DNA of 64,000 nucleotides from Mariniphaga anaerophila (GCF_900129025.1 NZ_FQUM01000004.1:496001-560000); one strand, 5' to 3'. Shown: positions 1 to 9,313, counted from the stretch's first letter. A program made the numbers and translations. Notes: a model not told the origin generated them from the letters alone.

Positions 1-1106
1 TATTGTTCGAAGCCGTCTTTTCCACCAACAAATGTTTCAATTGTGCGTCCTTTCCACGGAGCGCCGTTATAAAGAACAGAAGCGTAAAAACGGGGTTCCC
101 GGTTTGCATACGGATTTGCGGCATGTTCGGGATTACTCCAGTCGAATTTACTGCCATCGGCCATGCGGTAAGAATCTACCATTTCGAGAGTAGGCCCGGC
201 AATACCAATCACGCCTTCGCTTTTATCGCCTTTCGGGCAATACAACTGGTGGAACGAATGTCCTAAAGTACCTCCAAAACGATACGACAGAACACCTTCT
301 TTGCTGTCTAATGTTTTGAAAATTTTATCGTAATCAGATTCCAGTTCGTACAAGCTGCCTTCTTTTTCAATTACTTTTTCGGCTGCATCAATGGCATCCT
401 GCCATCTTTCGGCATAAAGCATTACTCTGGATTTATACCCGTAAACACCGCCTTTTGTTAAACGGCCCAGGCTTGCTGCATCCCATTCCCAGGGAAGATT
501 TTTTGCGGCAAAATCCAACTCTTTTGAAATGAAATCGTAGCAATCGCTTTCAGAACTTCTGGCTTTGTATGCTTCTTTAGGGCCATCGATATAATCTCTG
601 ATGATTACTCCTCCGTGGCTTCTAACCAGCATGAAATGCAGAAATCCTCTAAAAAAGCGAGCCTGTGCTTCCATCAAAATCCTGTCTTCATCAGCGTAAG
701 TTACATAGTTGTCCAACCCATAAAGAAATTCGTTGATTCGGCGAATTCTGTTGTATTCGTATTGATAATCTGAAAGAACAACGCCACTGGGGCTAATAAT
801 CGGATTGAGAATTGTTTTGTTTACATCCCCGCCATTGGCTCCCATCACGTGTTGGTTGTATTTTACGATGTCGCTAAAACCATCATTCAACGCAACCCCT
901 GCATATTTTTTCCCATACGGGCCGTATTCGTAAATAGGTTTATAAAAACCATTGATGTATAAATAGGTATTCTCCTTATTCTTCCAAATCTCTGCCTCCG
1001 TATACTGCGTGCGCGGTTCCGGATTGAGATACTCGTCACTACAAGCGCCTAACAGAAGGAAAGAAAACAGAATGAGTATCTGATACTTGTTTTTACTTAA
1101 TTTCAT
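1..1106 (-). CDS. SusD/RagB-family glycan-binding lipoprotein (C-terminus outside window)
   Basis: Outer-membrane, surface-exposed lipoprotein that caps the neighbouring SusC channel and delivers oligosaccharide to it. The ATG at 1106 opens a reading frame that runs to the window edge without a stop (about 368 codons). It starts with a lipoprotein signal ending in the lipobox LLLGAC, then SDEYLNPEPRTQYTEAEIW, the usual start of mature SusD proteins. The helical part with EAQARFFRGFLHFMLVRSHG (TPR-like SusD core) follows. The start lies 12 bases after the SusC stop, so both are on one transcript. Family identity is clear; the substrate cannot be read from the sequence. The final third of a typical 500-600-residue SusD is missing only because the window ends. 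Confidence 0.93.
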   Translation of the reverse strand, partial: MKLSKNKYQILILFSFLLLGACSDEYLNPEPRTQYTEAEIWKNKENTYLYINGFYKPIYEYGPYGKKYAGVALNDGFSDIVKYNQHVMGANGGDVNKTILNPIISPSGVVLSDYQYEYNRIRRINEFLYGLDNYVTYADEDRILMEAQARFFRGFLHFMLVRSHGGVIIRDYIDGPKEAYKARSSESDCYDFISKELDFAAKNLPWEWDAASLGRLTKGGVYGYKSRVMLYAERWQDAIDAAEKVIEKEGSLYELESDYDKIFKTLDSKEGVLSYRFGGTLGHSFHQLYCPKGDKSEGVIGIAGPTLEMVDSYRMADGSKFDWSNPEHAANPYANREPRFYASVLYNGAPWKGRTIETFVGGKDGFEQ

Positions 1107-1118
1107 TGTTGTTCCTTT

Positions 1119-4100
1119 TTAAAATGTTACACTTACACCGAACTCATATGTACGTTGCTGCGGATAATATCCGTTGCTAATTTCAGGAGCTTCCGGGTCG
1201 ATTCCGTATTTATTCAACCCCGACCATGTAAGAAGATTAGATCCTGTGAAACTCAACCGAACACCATCGATACCTGCACCTTTTAAGTATGCACTATTGA
1301 TGGTATAACCCACCTGTGCATTTTTTAACCTGAGGTAGCCGGCGTTGCGCATCCACCATGATGAAGCCCAACCGTTGCAGTTACCAACTTCGGCAGCTAC
1401 TGTGGTAAGACGTGCAAATTCTGCGTCTTTATTTTCCGGAGTCCAACTGTCTTCAATCAGGAATCGGGGTGAGTTCCCGTTTCCGTGGAACGGACGAGTG
1501 TAGATAGTTGCATCTACGTGACCATTTCCGTAAACCCCGCTCAGGAACATATCACGAATTGCTGCTCCCTGGAAAAATACCGAAGCATCGAAATTCTTCC
1601 ACGAACCGCCCAGGTTCAACCCGTACATTAACTCAGGGAAACTACTGTTACCAAGGTAAGTGTAATCCTGAGCCTTTTCAATTTTTCCATCTCCGTTCAG
1701 GTCTTTGTAAATGATGTCTCCGGGACGAATCTGAGAAATTTTCTGAAGGTGGCTCAATGTGGGAGTATTCATAATCTGCTCTTCATTTTCATAAAGGCCT
1801 TCGGCAATAAATCCCATTTTTTCGCCAAGTTTCCTTCCGGTGCGTTTTTGGTATTCAGGAGTATTCGGGCTTTCATTCATTTTCAGAATCTGGTTGCGAG
1901 ACCATCCCATATTGCCTTTTACATAGTAGTCGAACTGTCCGATTTTATTGTTGTGAGTCAACACAAGTTCGAACCCTTTATTGCCTACTTCACCACCGTT
2001 AACTGTTCCCGGGTAGTTGCCTCCCAGTGACATTGGGTAAAGGCTACCGCCGCTAATTAAAATGTCGCGGGTGTGTTTGTAGAAGTAGTCGAACTCAATT
2101 CCGAAAATTCCACGGTTAAACATCATTTCGAAACCCACGTTGTAAGTGGTTGTTTTTTCCCAGGTGATGTCGCGGTTTACTTCGCCGGCAGTATATACAG
2201 AAATGTATTCTTTGTCGCCAATGTAAATTGTAGGTGGATTTTTTCTCATCATATTCAGGTATGCAAACTGGCCAACATTCAGGTCGTTACCAAGCACACC
2301 GGCAGATGCACGCAGTTTCAGGTTTTCGATTGTTCCTTTTAAATCGCTAAAGAATGATTCTTCGGAAATTCTCCAACCAACTGATGCTGCAGGGAAGAAA
2401 CCCCAACGGTTTTTCGGGGCAAAACGGGAAGAACCATCGTAGCGGGCTGCCAGTTCAACTAAATATTTATTGTCGAAACCGTAGTTAATCCTTCCAACAA
2501 AACCTGCGCGCCTGAATATGCTGCTGTTACCCCACACATTCGGACGGCCGTTATTGTCTTTAATATCGTTCCCCATATCCAGTTCGTGAAGCGTAGTAAC
2601 ATCATAATCTACTGCAACAGCACCAAGATCTTCGCCTTCCTGAACTGCCTCTTCAAACAAAAACAAGCCGGAAATATCGTGTTTACCAAAAGTGTTCTGA
2701 TAGTTAATAGACGGCTGCAATGTTCTTCTGTAGAACTGGCTCATTGCATTGGTAAAAGCAGCAACGTTATCGTTTGTTACAGAAAGATTTGTCACCACTT
2801 CAGAATAGGTATTTGTGGCAATGTCGTAACTGTTCACTTTTTCGGGAGAAGCCCATGCCCTGCGTGTGGTGTAGTCTTTATCGTAACTCATTTTCACACC
2901 CAGTTCCAGCCCTTTTACCCAGGGCAGTTCCCACGCAACTTTTGCAGAAGACTGCAAAACATTGTGTATAGAATTGTTGTACCCTACGTTATTGTATACA
3001 ACAGGATTGTATGTGCTGGTTTTAATAAAGTTACCAACAACCGGCAATCCGTCGTAAGTGGTGGGCAAAAACGGGAAAACTTTTGTAGCCAGTGTAATAG
3101 GGTTGTTCCAATCCTGATTTCCCACTCCAAAATATCCGGCTCTGCGGTCTTCCTGACGGGCAGCTAAATCCAGTTCCAGTTTAAATCCGTGATTCAGATT
3201 TACATCAACATTGGAACGAACATTATAACGTTTAAAATCGAAATTATCAACAATCCCGTCCTGAGCTAAATAACCTGCCGACAAGAAGTATTTCACTGAT
3301 TCGTTCCCTCCGTTCACATTAATATTGTGGTGTGTTGAGAAAGAACCCGGTTTCATAATTTCGTCGAACCAGTTGGTGTTCTGAATTTTTCCTTCGGGGT
3401 CGCCGTTTAATGCTTTCTGGTAAAGGCTCTCGGTAAACAACGGTTCTTTGCCGTCCATATCAAGCGCTTTGTTGTACCATTTTATAAAATCGGGACCATC
3501 AAGAAATTCCGGGAAAAAGGTATTCTGGTTGTAAGAAACTTTTCCGGTGTAGGTGATTTTTGGTTTTTGCAGTGTTCCTCGTTTGGTAGTCACCAAAATT
3601 ACACCGCCGGCACCCTGCACACCGTAAACAGCAGCAGCGGAAGCATCTTTCAAAATAGAAATTTTGTCGATGTCGTTGGGATCCAACTGAGAGAAGCTTC
3701 TTTGTACACCATCAACAATAAGTGTTACACCACTTTTACCCATAGTAGAAACCCCACGCACACGAATGGATGCTCCGTCAGCTCCCGGTTGACCGGAACT
3801 TTGCAGGGAAGTAAGACCGGGTAATTTACCGGCCAGCAAAGAAGAGATGTCTCCGGAAGGAGCCTGCAACAACTCTTTGCTGTTAATTTGTGCTACTGAT
3901 CCTGTAACACTCACTTTTTTCTGGGTTCCGTAACCTACTACAATTACTTCACCAAGCTCTTCGGTATCCTGGTCCATTGTAACATTCAGGTAAGTTCTGC
4001 CATCCATAGCAATTTCCTGTGTTAAATAGCCCACATAAGAAAAAACCAGAGTACTGTTTGAAGACGGAGCAGAAAGAGTAAATTCTCCGTTTGCATCGGT

Positions 4101-4289
4101 GATTGACCCATAAGTAGTGCCCTTAACCAGGACATTCACGCCAATGAGTGTTTCACCGGTTTCGTCAACCACTCTTCCTTTTACGTTTACCTGTGCATAC
4201 GAGGCGATTGCCCCGACAAAGAATAGAGAGAAAAACAGACCTCGTATAAAACTGTTTTTCAAAATAAAAGGTCGTTTGTTACTGTTCAT
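1119..4289 (-). CDS. SusC/RagA-family TonB-linked outer-membrane transporter
   Basis: TonB-dependent channel importing glycan fragments into the periplasm with its SusD partner. The 1056 residues show a signal peptide ending FVGAIASYAQ, a carboxypeptidase-D-like regulatory domain (about residues 33-110, VNVKGRVVDETGETLIGVNV), the Bacteroidota TonB-box region EVIVVGYGTQKKVSVTGS (about 113-130), a plug domain (IRVRGVSTMGKSGVTLIVDG) and a beta-barrel finishing YEFGVSVTF with the terminal aromatic expected of outer-membrane barrels. Length is normal for the family. No STN anti-sigma domain precedes the regulatory domain, so it is not expected to signal to a FecI/FecR pair. It is cotranscribed with the SusD gene downstream. 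Confidence 0.96.
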   Translation of the reverse strand: MNSNKRPFILKNSFIRGLFFSLFFVGAIASYAQVNVKGRVVDETGETLIGVNVLVKGTTYGSITDANGEFTLSAPSSNSTLVFSYVGYLTQEIAMDGRTYLNVTMDQDTEELGEVIVVGYGTQKKVSVTGSVAQINSKELLQAPSGDISSLLAGKLPGLTSLQSSGQPGADGASIRVRGVSTMGKSGVTLIVDGVQRSFSQLDPNDIDKISILKDASAAAVYGVQGAGGVILVTTKRGTLQKPKITYTGKVSYNQNTFFPEFLDGPDFIKWYNKALDMDGKEPLFTESLYQKALNGDPEGKIQNTNWFDEIMKPGSFSTHHNINVNGGNESVKYFLSAGYLAQDGIVDNFDFKRYNVRSNVDVNLNHGFKLELDLAARQEDRRAGYFGVGNQDWNNPITLATKVFPFLPTTYDGLPVVGNFIKTSTYNPVVYNNVGYNNSIHNVLQSSAKVAWELPWVKGLELGVKMSYDKDYTTRRAWASPEKVNSYDIATNTYSEVVTNLSVTNDNVAAFTNAMSQFYRRTLQPSINYQNTFGKHDISGLFLFEEAVQEGEDLGAVAVDYDVTTLHELDMGNDIKDNNGRPNVWGNSSIFRRAGFVGRINYGFDNKYLVELAARYDGSSRFAPKNRWGFFPAASVGWRISEESFFSDLKGTIENLKLRASAGVLGNDLNVGQFAYLNMMRKNPPTIYIGDKEYISVYTAGEVNRDITWEKTTTYNVGFEMMFNRGIFGIEFDYFYKHTRDILISGGSLYPMSLGGNYPGTVNGGEVGNKGFELVLTHNNKIGQFDYYVKGNMGWSRNQILKMNESPNTPEYQKRTGRKLGEKMGFIAEGLYENEEQIMNTPTLSHLQKISQIRPGDIIYKDLNGDGKIEKAQDYTYLGNSSFPELMYGLNLGGSWKNFDASVFFQGAAIRDMFLSGVYGNGHVDATIYTRPFHGNGNSPRFLIEDSWTPENKDAEFARLTTVAAEVGNCNGWASSWWMRNAGYLRLKNAQVGYTINSAYLKGAGIDGVRLSFTGSNLLTWSGLNKYGIDPEAPEISNGYYPQQRTYEFGVSVTF

Positions 4290-4404
4290 TGATCTTTTTT
4301 TAAGTTTAAAAAAATTTAAATTTTCTTGTGTTTCATACTTTCATATAATTGTCTGGAAGAAAAATCATCGGATGAAAAATCCGGGGAGAACGTTCTTTGT
4401 TTTG

Positions 4405-4569
4405 TTATGGCCCGCGTCCGTTTTTCAACAGAAACTGGTCCCATAAAAAACAAACCGCGTTTGCTTCTCCTTTTTCAGAGGAGCTGTCACAGTGCCTCCA
4501 TGCCTGCGCATCGAAAACCAGTGACTGAAACACGGGTGTGCTTTCAATAATCTTTTTGGTTCTTTTCAT
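4405..4569 (-). CDS. Possible 54-residue ORF in the susC leader
   Basis: An ATG at 4569 opens 54 codons ending TAA at 4405, beginning MKRTKKIIESTPVFQSLVFD and containing AWRHCDSSSEKGE. It lies between the DUF4855 gene and susC on the same strand. I recognise no family, it has no signal peptide, and the composition is not clearly protein-like. It could be a leader peptide, a gene remnant or chance; the chance explanation is the most likely. Confidence 0.2.
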   Translation of the reverse strand: MKRTKKIIESTPVFQSLVFDAQAWRHCDSSSEKGEANAVCFLWDQFLLKNGRGP

Positions 4570-4605
4570 GTTGTTAATCTTCTGATTAATTATTTAGTTA
4601 AGCGA

Positions 4606-4676
4606 GTGCCGGCACCTCCCCCCGGCTTTGTGCATTTTTTGATTGGATACCCCAACAATCAACGGTTGCACAAAAG
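4606..4676 (-). promoter_or_regulatory. Structured RNA segment in the 448-base gap before susC
   Basis: In the minus-strand transcript leading to susC, the arms at 4626-4634 and 4667-4676 pair (CTTTTGTGCA with TGCACAAAG, one bulged base). Inside them 4639-4645 and 4656-4662 pair perfectly over seven bases around a 10-base loop. A further GCCGG/CCGGC pairing lies at 4608-4626, sharing one base with the outer arm. No U-run follows, so this is not a simple terminator. It may be a leader element controlling susC/susD separately from the upstream gene. No clear -7 box was seen nearby. The rest of 4290-4737 shows nothing else convincing apart from the small ORF. Confidence 0.45.
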
Positions 4677-4737
4677 GATAAGCTTTTGAATTTTAGCAAA
4701 TCTTTAAAGGAATAAAGGGTTGGTGCGTTTACTCCGG

Positions 4738-5871
4738 TTAATTAGCGTTCTGCCCTCTTTGAATAATAAGTTTGGTGAGGCGGCGATACAGTGCCGAGTC
4801 TTCGTCGTTTTCAGATTTCGACAATTTGTAGAAGGAATCTCCTCCCTGGTAGTAGGCAACTTTCAGCGAATCGTAAACCCCGTTTTTTTCGTACACATCC
4901 AGGTAATCTTTCAACCGGTATCCCCAGTTTTTATTCCCTTTTAACGCCCTGTCGTCAAACTCTACTTCCATGTTCATATGAAATTTTTTAGCTCTGTCGC
5001 AGGCTTCCTGCAAACGGGAGTAGGGCGTATTTTCGCTGAAGAAATAATTGGGTTGGTAATATGGTACATTGAATCCCAGATTCTTCCATTCGGAATAACC
5101 ATCAGAATTAAAATAAGGAATCCAATAAAAGTCGTACTCTTTTTCGTACAGGTAATCGGCCACATCGCTTGCGAGGGTTCTGCTGTTGGTAGCTTCCTCG
5201 GCGAGCCAGTAAAATCCTATCAATTCTACATTTTCGAAATTGGCTTTGCGGAAAAGCTCCTCGGCGTAATCGATGTACCATTTGCAGGCATCCAGACGAT
5301 CTTGTCTGTTGGAAAAACGTAGAGAGCGGCCGTCCAGTTGCCCCCAGTCTGTTTGGTTTGGAATGGGCTCGGGAACAGTCAGTACTATTTTCCTCTTCTC
5401 GTAATTTCCAGATATCCGGCCACTGTTTCTTACTTCGGCTAATTGTTCATTCAGTGCGTTAATTCCGTTTCCTTTGGCAAAATAATTTTCGAGCAGATTT
5501 TTCCACTCTACTTTTCGCGCGGCCAGTTTTTCGTACCCCGAAGCAAATCCACGTCCCTGTCCGTCTTTAATTTCCAGAAATAGAAATCCGTCGAATAACC
5601 ATTGTTCCCGTCCGTCACTTTCCGCAGAAATATAAGGAGCAAAATGCTCTTTGTTCCACTGAACATTCCGATGTGCACCGCCGTCGTATATCAGTACCAT
5701 GTCGTGCGGCACTGCATTGTAATACTTCAATTCGCGATCAACCGGTTCGTCTTTAAAAATCAGCTCTTCATCGTCAGTATTCTGTTCATTTTTATGAGAA
5801 CAGGCAGCCAGGCTTAACGTAAGGGAGGCCAATAAAACCGACAAAATGAATGTTTTTTGAAGGTGTCTCAT
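4738..5871 (-). CDS. DUF4855-type lipoprotein of a glycan-utilisation locus
   Basis: Probably a cell-envelope protein of 377 residues. The N-terminus is a lipoprotein signal with lipobox LSLAAC, followed by a polar linker. The body resembles DUF4855 proteins: an early VLIYDGG strand, ILTVPEP-type strand, then LIGFYWLAEEATNSR, YDFYWIPYFNSDGYSEWKNL and GFNVPYYQPNYFF. The strand order and the conserved GFYW and WIPYF motifs suggest a TIM-barrel glycoside-hydrolase-like fold, but that is inference; activity is unknown for the domain. It sits between a sugar permease and SusC, so it likely handles the same glycan. The family assignment rests on remembered motifs. Confidence 0.7.
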   Translation of the reverse strand: MRHLQKTFILSVLLASLTLSLAACSHKNEQNTDDEELIFKDEPVDRELKYYNAVPHDMVLIYDGGAHRNVQWNKEHFAPYISAESDGREQWLFDGFLFLEIKDGQGRGFASGYEKLAARKVEWKNLLENYFAKGNGINALNEQLAEVRNSGRISGNYEKRKIVLTVPEPIPNQTDWGQLDGRSLRFSNRQDRLDACKWYIDYAEELFRKANFENVELIGFYWLAEEATNSRTLASDVADYLYEKEYDFYWIPYFNSDGYSEWKNLGFNVPYYQPNYFFSENTPYSRLQEACDRAKKFHMNMEVEFDDRALKGNKNWGYRLKDYLDVYEKNGVYDSLKVAYYQGGDSFYKLSKSENDEDSALYRRLTKLIIQRGQNAN

Positions 5872-5918
5872 TTCAATAGATTTTTCCTTGTTTGTTAATT
5901 ATGTGTTGAATGATTGCG

Positions 5919-5985
5919 GGCTCTTCCTAAAAACTAGTTTTAATTTCTTAAACACTTTGGATGTATTTAAGCACAGGAAAGAGCC
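5919..5985 (-). repeat. Long inverted repeat upstream of the DUF4855 gene
   Basis: GGCTCTTCCT at 5919-5928 is the reverse complement of AGGAAAGAGCC at 5975-5985 apart from one bulged base. The enclosed 46 bases hold two further self-complementary stretches (CTTAAA with TTTAAG, and AAAACTAGTTTT). It lies 48 bases before the DUF4855 start inside a 320-base gene-free stretch (5872-6191) after the permease. It can form a hairpin in the transcript or serve as a paired protein site; there is no U-tract on either strand to make it a terminator. The remainder of the gap shows nothing recognisable. Confidence 0.5.
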
Positions 5986-6191
5986 GCGTTCGGTACCCAA
6001 ATACATATTTCACTTTTTTCCCTGCAAACCGGATAAACACCTCTCCTATCATCCGATGTACCCGGCGGGAAAAAGAATCCCAAAATGTTTGGTTTTACAA
6101 TACTTCTGGTCAGTAGTTTTACAACCGCCCAAAAATCTTTTTACATCACGCTTAAGTTGTTTAAATTCATATCTCCTATCTTTCAATTACT

Positions 6192-7613
6192 TTACTTATT
6201 ATCGTCTTTGAGCCAAAACAATTCAATTTCTTCGAGTGATTTTCCCGTGGTTTCAGGCATTAACCGCCACACGATAAACATGTATGGGAAACACATTACC
6301 GCAAACAGGAAGAATGTTCCTGCCGGAGTAAGATTTTCCAACATCCACGGAGTAAGCTGGCCTATCAGAAAGGTTCCAATCCACAACGACAGTGTTGCTA
6401 TTGACATGGCAAACCCCCTGATTCGGGTCGGGTACATTTCTGAGAGAAAAACAAAAATTACAGCGCTGATTGATGCTGCACAGAAGAAAATGTAAGCAAG
6501 AAAAAACACCAGCAGGAATACGCTTGATAATCCCAGCGCATCGGCAAATACAAAGTAAAAACCGATTAGGCTCAGCGAAACAATCATTCCGCTAACGCCC
6601 ACATAAACGAGCATTTTACGCCCCACTTTGTCAATAATCAATAATGCGAGTACTGTTGTCAGCATATTTACGGTACCAATTAACGATTGGTAAAAAAGCG
6701 AATCTCCGCTCGACAAACCGCTGCTTTCGAAAATTGACGGCCCGTAATAAAGAACGGCGTTAACTCCCATAAACTGCCCCAGCACTGCAATTGCACTCCC
6801 GATAATCACTGCTTTGCGAAAGCCGGGCTGCATAAGCACCTTCCAGTCTGATTTAGTGCCTGTTTGCATCTGAAGAATGCGTTTTGTTTCTGCTATCTGA
6901 TGCAGAACATCTTCTTTGGTAATAAATATCTTCGATAAAATGGAGGTAGCCTGATTTTCCTTTGCTTTAACCAACAGCCAACGCGGGCTTTCGGGTATCA
7001 GAAAAGTTACCACAAAAAAGAGCAAAGCAGGCAGCGTTTCTGCGCCCAGCATTCCGCGCCAGGGTTCTGCTCCAAAAATTTTCTGCACCGTTACATTTGA
7101 CGATGAAATGTCGGTTGACAGATTCAACAGAAAAAAGTTAATCAAATACGCCACCAAAAAACCGCCGGTAATGGCAAGTTGGTACAACGAAACCAACCGT
7201 CCTCGGTGCGAGGCAGGCGATACTTCCGATATGTACAGCGGGCACACAACCGAAACAACTCCTATTCCGGCACCTCCAACGATACGCCACAACACCAGCT
7301 GATCCAGGCTTGCCGAAAAAGCACAGCCAATTGCCGACGAAGTAAAAAGTACCGCCGAAAGAATCATGGTAAGTTTTCGTCCCAGGTGATCGCTCAACCG
7401 TCCGGCAAACATTACACCAACGATTGAACCAACCAGCGCGCACCCCACGTACCAGCCGCCCTGCATTGTATTAAGGCCAAACTGTTCTGTTACCTGCGAA
7501 ACCGTTCCTGATATCACAGCCGTGTCGTACCCGAACAACAATCCGCCCAATGCCGCCACAAATGAGATAAATGCGACATAGCCCATATTAATACTTCTGT
7601 TGTTTTTGCTCAT
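6192..7613 (-). CDS. Sugar porter of the major facilitator superfamily (XylE/GLUT type)
   Basis: Inner-membrane proton-coupled monosaccharide symporter of 473 residues and about twelve membrane spans. Sugar-porter signatures are all present: GYDTAVISGT in helix 1, GRLSDHLGRK after helix 2, PESPRWLLVKAKENQA before the central loop, DKVGRKMLV in the second half and PETTGKSLEEIE at the C-terminus. Length matches the family. It follows the ROK repressor by 58 bases and precedes the DUF4855/SusC/SusD genes, so it is the likely inner-membrane import step for the sugar released by this locus. Xylose, glucose, galactose or arabinose cannot be told apart from sequence alone. Confidence 0.93.
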   Translation of the reverse strand: MSKNNRSINMGYVAFISFVAALGGLLFGYDTAVISGTVSQVTEQFGLNTMQGGWYVGCALVGSIVGVMFAGRLSDHLGRKLTMILSAVLFTSSAIGCAFSASLDQLVLWRIVGGAGIGVVSVVCPLYISEVSPASHRGRLVSLYQLAITGGFLVAYLINFFLLNLSTDISSSNVTVQKIFGAEPWRGMLGAETLPALLFFVVTFLIPESPRWLLVKAKENQATSILSKIFITKEDVLHQIAETKRILQMQTGTKSDWKVLMQPGFRKAVIIGSAIAVLGQFMGVNAVLYYGPSIFESSGLSSGDSLFYQSLIGTVNMLTTVLALLIIDKVGRKMLVYVGVSGMIVSLSLIGFYFVFADALGLSSVFLLVFFLAYIFFCAASISAVIFVFLSEMYPTRIRGFAMSIATLSLWIGTFLIGQLTPWMLENLTPAGTFFLFAVMCFPYMFIVWRLMPETTGKSLEEIELFWLKDDNK

Positions 7614-7671
7614 TTCTATTGTATTAGCTGAAAGTCATATTAAAAACGGAAAGCAAATCCATTTCAACACT

Positions 7672-8880
7672 TTATATAAGATTCATTTTTTTTAATGTCA
7701 GCGCTCCTGCTCCTTTAATTGCGGCTTCTTTTCCAACAGAACTAAATTTCAGCTCGCACGACCGAAGCGGCAACGAAAGCGCAGAATGCATCATTCCCGA
7801 TTTAATTGAATCGAAAAGAATTTCCTTTGCCTGAGCAAATTTTCCCCCAATAATTATCACATGCGGATTTAACAGATTTAGAATGTTGCCTAATGCTTTG
7901 CCAAGCCTGAAACCCAAATTGTGAGCAAGGGAAATAGAAAGGACATCTCCTTCCTGAGCAGCATCAAGTATCATTTTAAAGTTTACCTTCCGGGTTGCCT
8001 TTGCAGCCAGCAACGAAGTTTCGCCAGCTTCAATCTGTTCCTTAAAAATTTCTTCCAGTGCATGGCCCGAAACTTCGGTACCCAGGCAACCCCGTTTTCC
8101 ACAGAAGCACAACCTTTGAGAATCGACAATTTGCATGTGCCCAAATTCTCCGGCAAAACCGTCGTCTCCCAACACTATTTCGCCATTGGTAATCATTGCC
8201 ATCCCCAAACCGTGGCTCAGGTTAACCACAAATGCATTTTTCTCATTTTTGGCTCTTCCGAAAACCTGTTCGGCCAACCCCAGTAAATGTGTATCGTTAT
8301 CTATATATACCGGAAACGAAAACCGGGTCATTAAATAGCCGGTTAAAGACCCGTCGAGAAAATTGAAATAATTGTATGAAAGCCCTGCTTTTGAGTTCAC
8401 CCGTCCGGTTATTCCCATGCCCATTCCCAAAATGTTTTTTTCTGCTATCCCCGATTCTTCAATTGACTGTTGAATAAACGCAGTAACTTCAGTCAGGCAT
8501 TCTTCGGTATTTTCAAGAACAAAGTCTTCATTTTCCGCAGAAAAAACTTCCTCCATGCCCAAATTAAAAATAGAGAGGGAAAGCCCCTTTAAAACCACAA
8601 CAACCCCTACAGAATAGGCGTAACTTGTATCTACTTGATAAAGTGATGGGCGACGGCCGTTTTCGGTTTCACGCTTGCCGCATTCTACTATTATTTTATC
8701 GTCGATGAGTTCGTTGATGAGCCGGGTTCCGGTAGGAACGCTGAGCCTTACTTTTTGGCATACTTCCGGAATGGTTAGCGGGGCGTCCGATTTGTTTAAA
8801 AGTGAGACAATCTTTCTTTTCTGAACGTATTGTCGACTTTCATTACTAACGTCCCCAATATCTTTAAGAAATAAGTCCAA
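7672..8880 (-). CDS. ROK-family transcriptional repressor (NagC/Mlc/XylR type)
   Basis: Sugar-responsive DNA-binding repressor, 402 residues. Residues about 20-75 form a winged helix (IPEVCQKVRLSVPTGTRLIN), followed by a ROK domain. The zinc site CFCGKRGCLG is present, and the kinase phosphate motif DIGGT is replaced by VVVLKGLSL, as expected for a repressor without kinase activity. The start must be the TTG at 8880, because a TAA stop lies directly upstream in frame and no ATG occurs before residue 110. It heads the permease/DUF4855/SusCD operon and most likely controls it through the promoter at 8946-8974. The inducer is unknown. Confidence 0.9.
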   Translation of the reverse strand: MDLFLKDIGDVSNESRQYVQKRKIVSLLNKSDAPLTIPEVCQKVRLSVPTGTRLINELIDDKIIVECGKRETENGRRPSLYQVDTSYAYSVGVVVVLKGLSLSIFNLGMEEVFSAENEDFVLENTEECLTEVTAFIQQSIEESGIAEKNILGMGMGITGRVNSKAGLSYNYFNFLDGSLTGYLMTRFSFPVYIDNDTHLLGLAEQVFGRAKNEKNAFVVNLSHGLGMAMITNGEIVLGDDGFAGEFGHMQIVDSQRLCFCGKRGCLGTEVSGHALEEIFKEQIEAGETSLLAAKATRKVNFKMILDAAQEGDVLSISLAHNLGFRLGKALGNILNLLNPHVIIIGGKFAQAKEILFDSIKSGMMHSALSLPLRSCELKFSSVGKEAAIKGAGALTLKKMNLI

Positions 8881-8945
8881 TTAGGTAAATTTTAAATAAT
8901 AATTGTTATTAGATGGGTGCAAGTTTGTATTTTTTTTTATTAATT

Positions 8946-8974
8946 CAAAATTAATTAATAATTATTTTTCCAAA
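8946..8974 (-). promoter_or_regulatory. Bacteroidota-type promoter for the ROK/permease operon
   Basis: Read on the minus strand, TAATTTTG (8946-8953) matches the -7 consensus TAnnTTTG. A TTTG at 8971-8974 lies 17 bases upstream as a short-spaced -33 element; a TTG at 8976-8978 gives a 22-base spacing. The predicted start is about 60 bases before the TTG codon of the repressor. The flanking 8881-9050 is very AT-rich. Confidence 0.55.
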
Positions 8975-9055
8975 ACAATCACTATCAAACAGATACCTTT
9001 TTTGCAGACAAAAAGAGACGGTTTTTAGCCGTTAATTCAGAGTTAACATGGAGGG

Positions 9056-9086
9056 AAAAAAGAAGGGAAGCACTTTCATACTTCCC
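9056..9086 (-). terminator. Intrinsic terminator after the winged-helix gene
   Basis: On the minus strand GGGAAG (9081-9086) pairs with CTTCCC (9065-9070) over a 10-base loop and runs into TTC plus six T (9056-9061). It lies 54 bases past the stop of the 57-residue gene and separates it from the ROK operon. Confidence 0.65.
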
Positions 9087-9139
9087 TCCTTTTAACCCTT
9101 TTGTTGGTATTTTAGGCAGATAATGTAACGCACGACGCG

Positions 9140-9313
9140 TTACTTCGGCTCCCAGAAACACCGTTTGGGAGAAACAATAGTTCCTTCCTCTTTCAAAACT
9201 TTCATTGCTTTATCAACTTCCTTTTTATCGAGGCCTGAAGCTTCAGCAATTTCGCCGGCTTTCAATGGTTTTCCGGCATTTTTCATAGTTTCCAATACTT
9301 TTTCTACACTCAT
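9140..9313 (-). CDS. Small winged-helix protein
   Basis: A 57-residue protein starting [20 protein letters not shown] and ending KRCFWEPK. The pattern of a first helix, a turn with [20 protein letters not shown] and a recognition-helix-like [11 protein letters not shown] followed by a short wing ([10 protein letters not shown]) is that of a minimal winged helix-turn-helix such as the MarR/ArsR/dissimilatory-sulfite-reductase-D-like folds. Stand-alone proteins of this size are found in Bacteroidota and may be transcription regulators, but no target can be named. It lies 44 bases downstream of sod on the same strand and shares its terminator, so the two are probably cotranscribed. Confidence 0.8.
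   Translation of the reverse strand: MSVEKVLETMKNAGKPLKAGEIAEASGLDKKEVDKAMKVLKEEGTIVSPKRCFWEPK

Noticed and set aside
1749-3167. Several 68-193 codon plus-strand frames opposite susC
   Set aside because: They are shadows of the SusC codons without start context or protein character.
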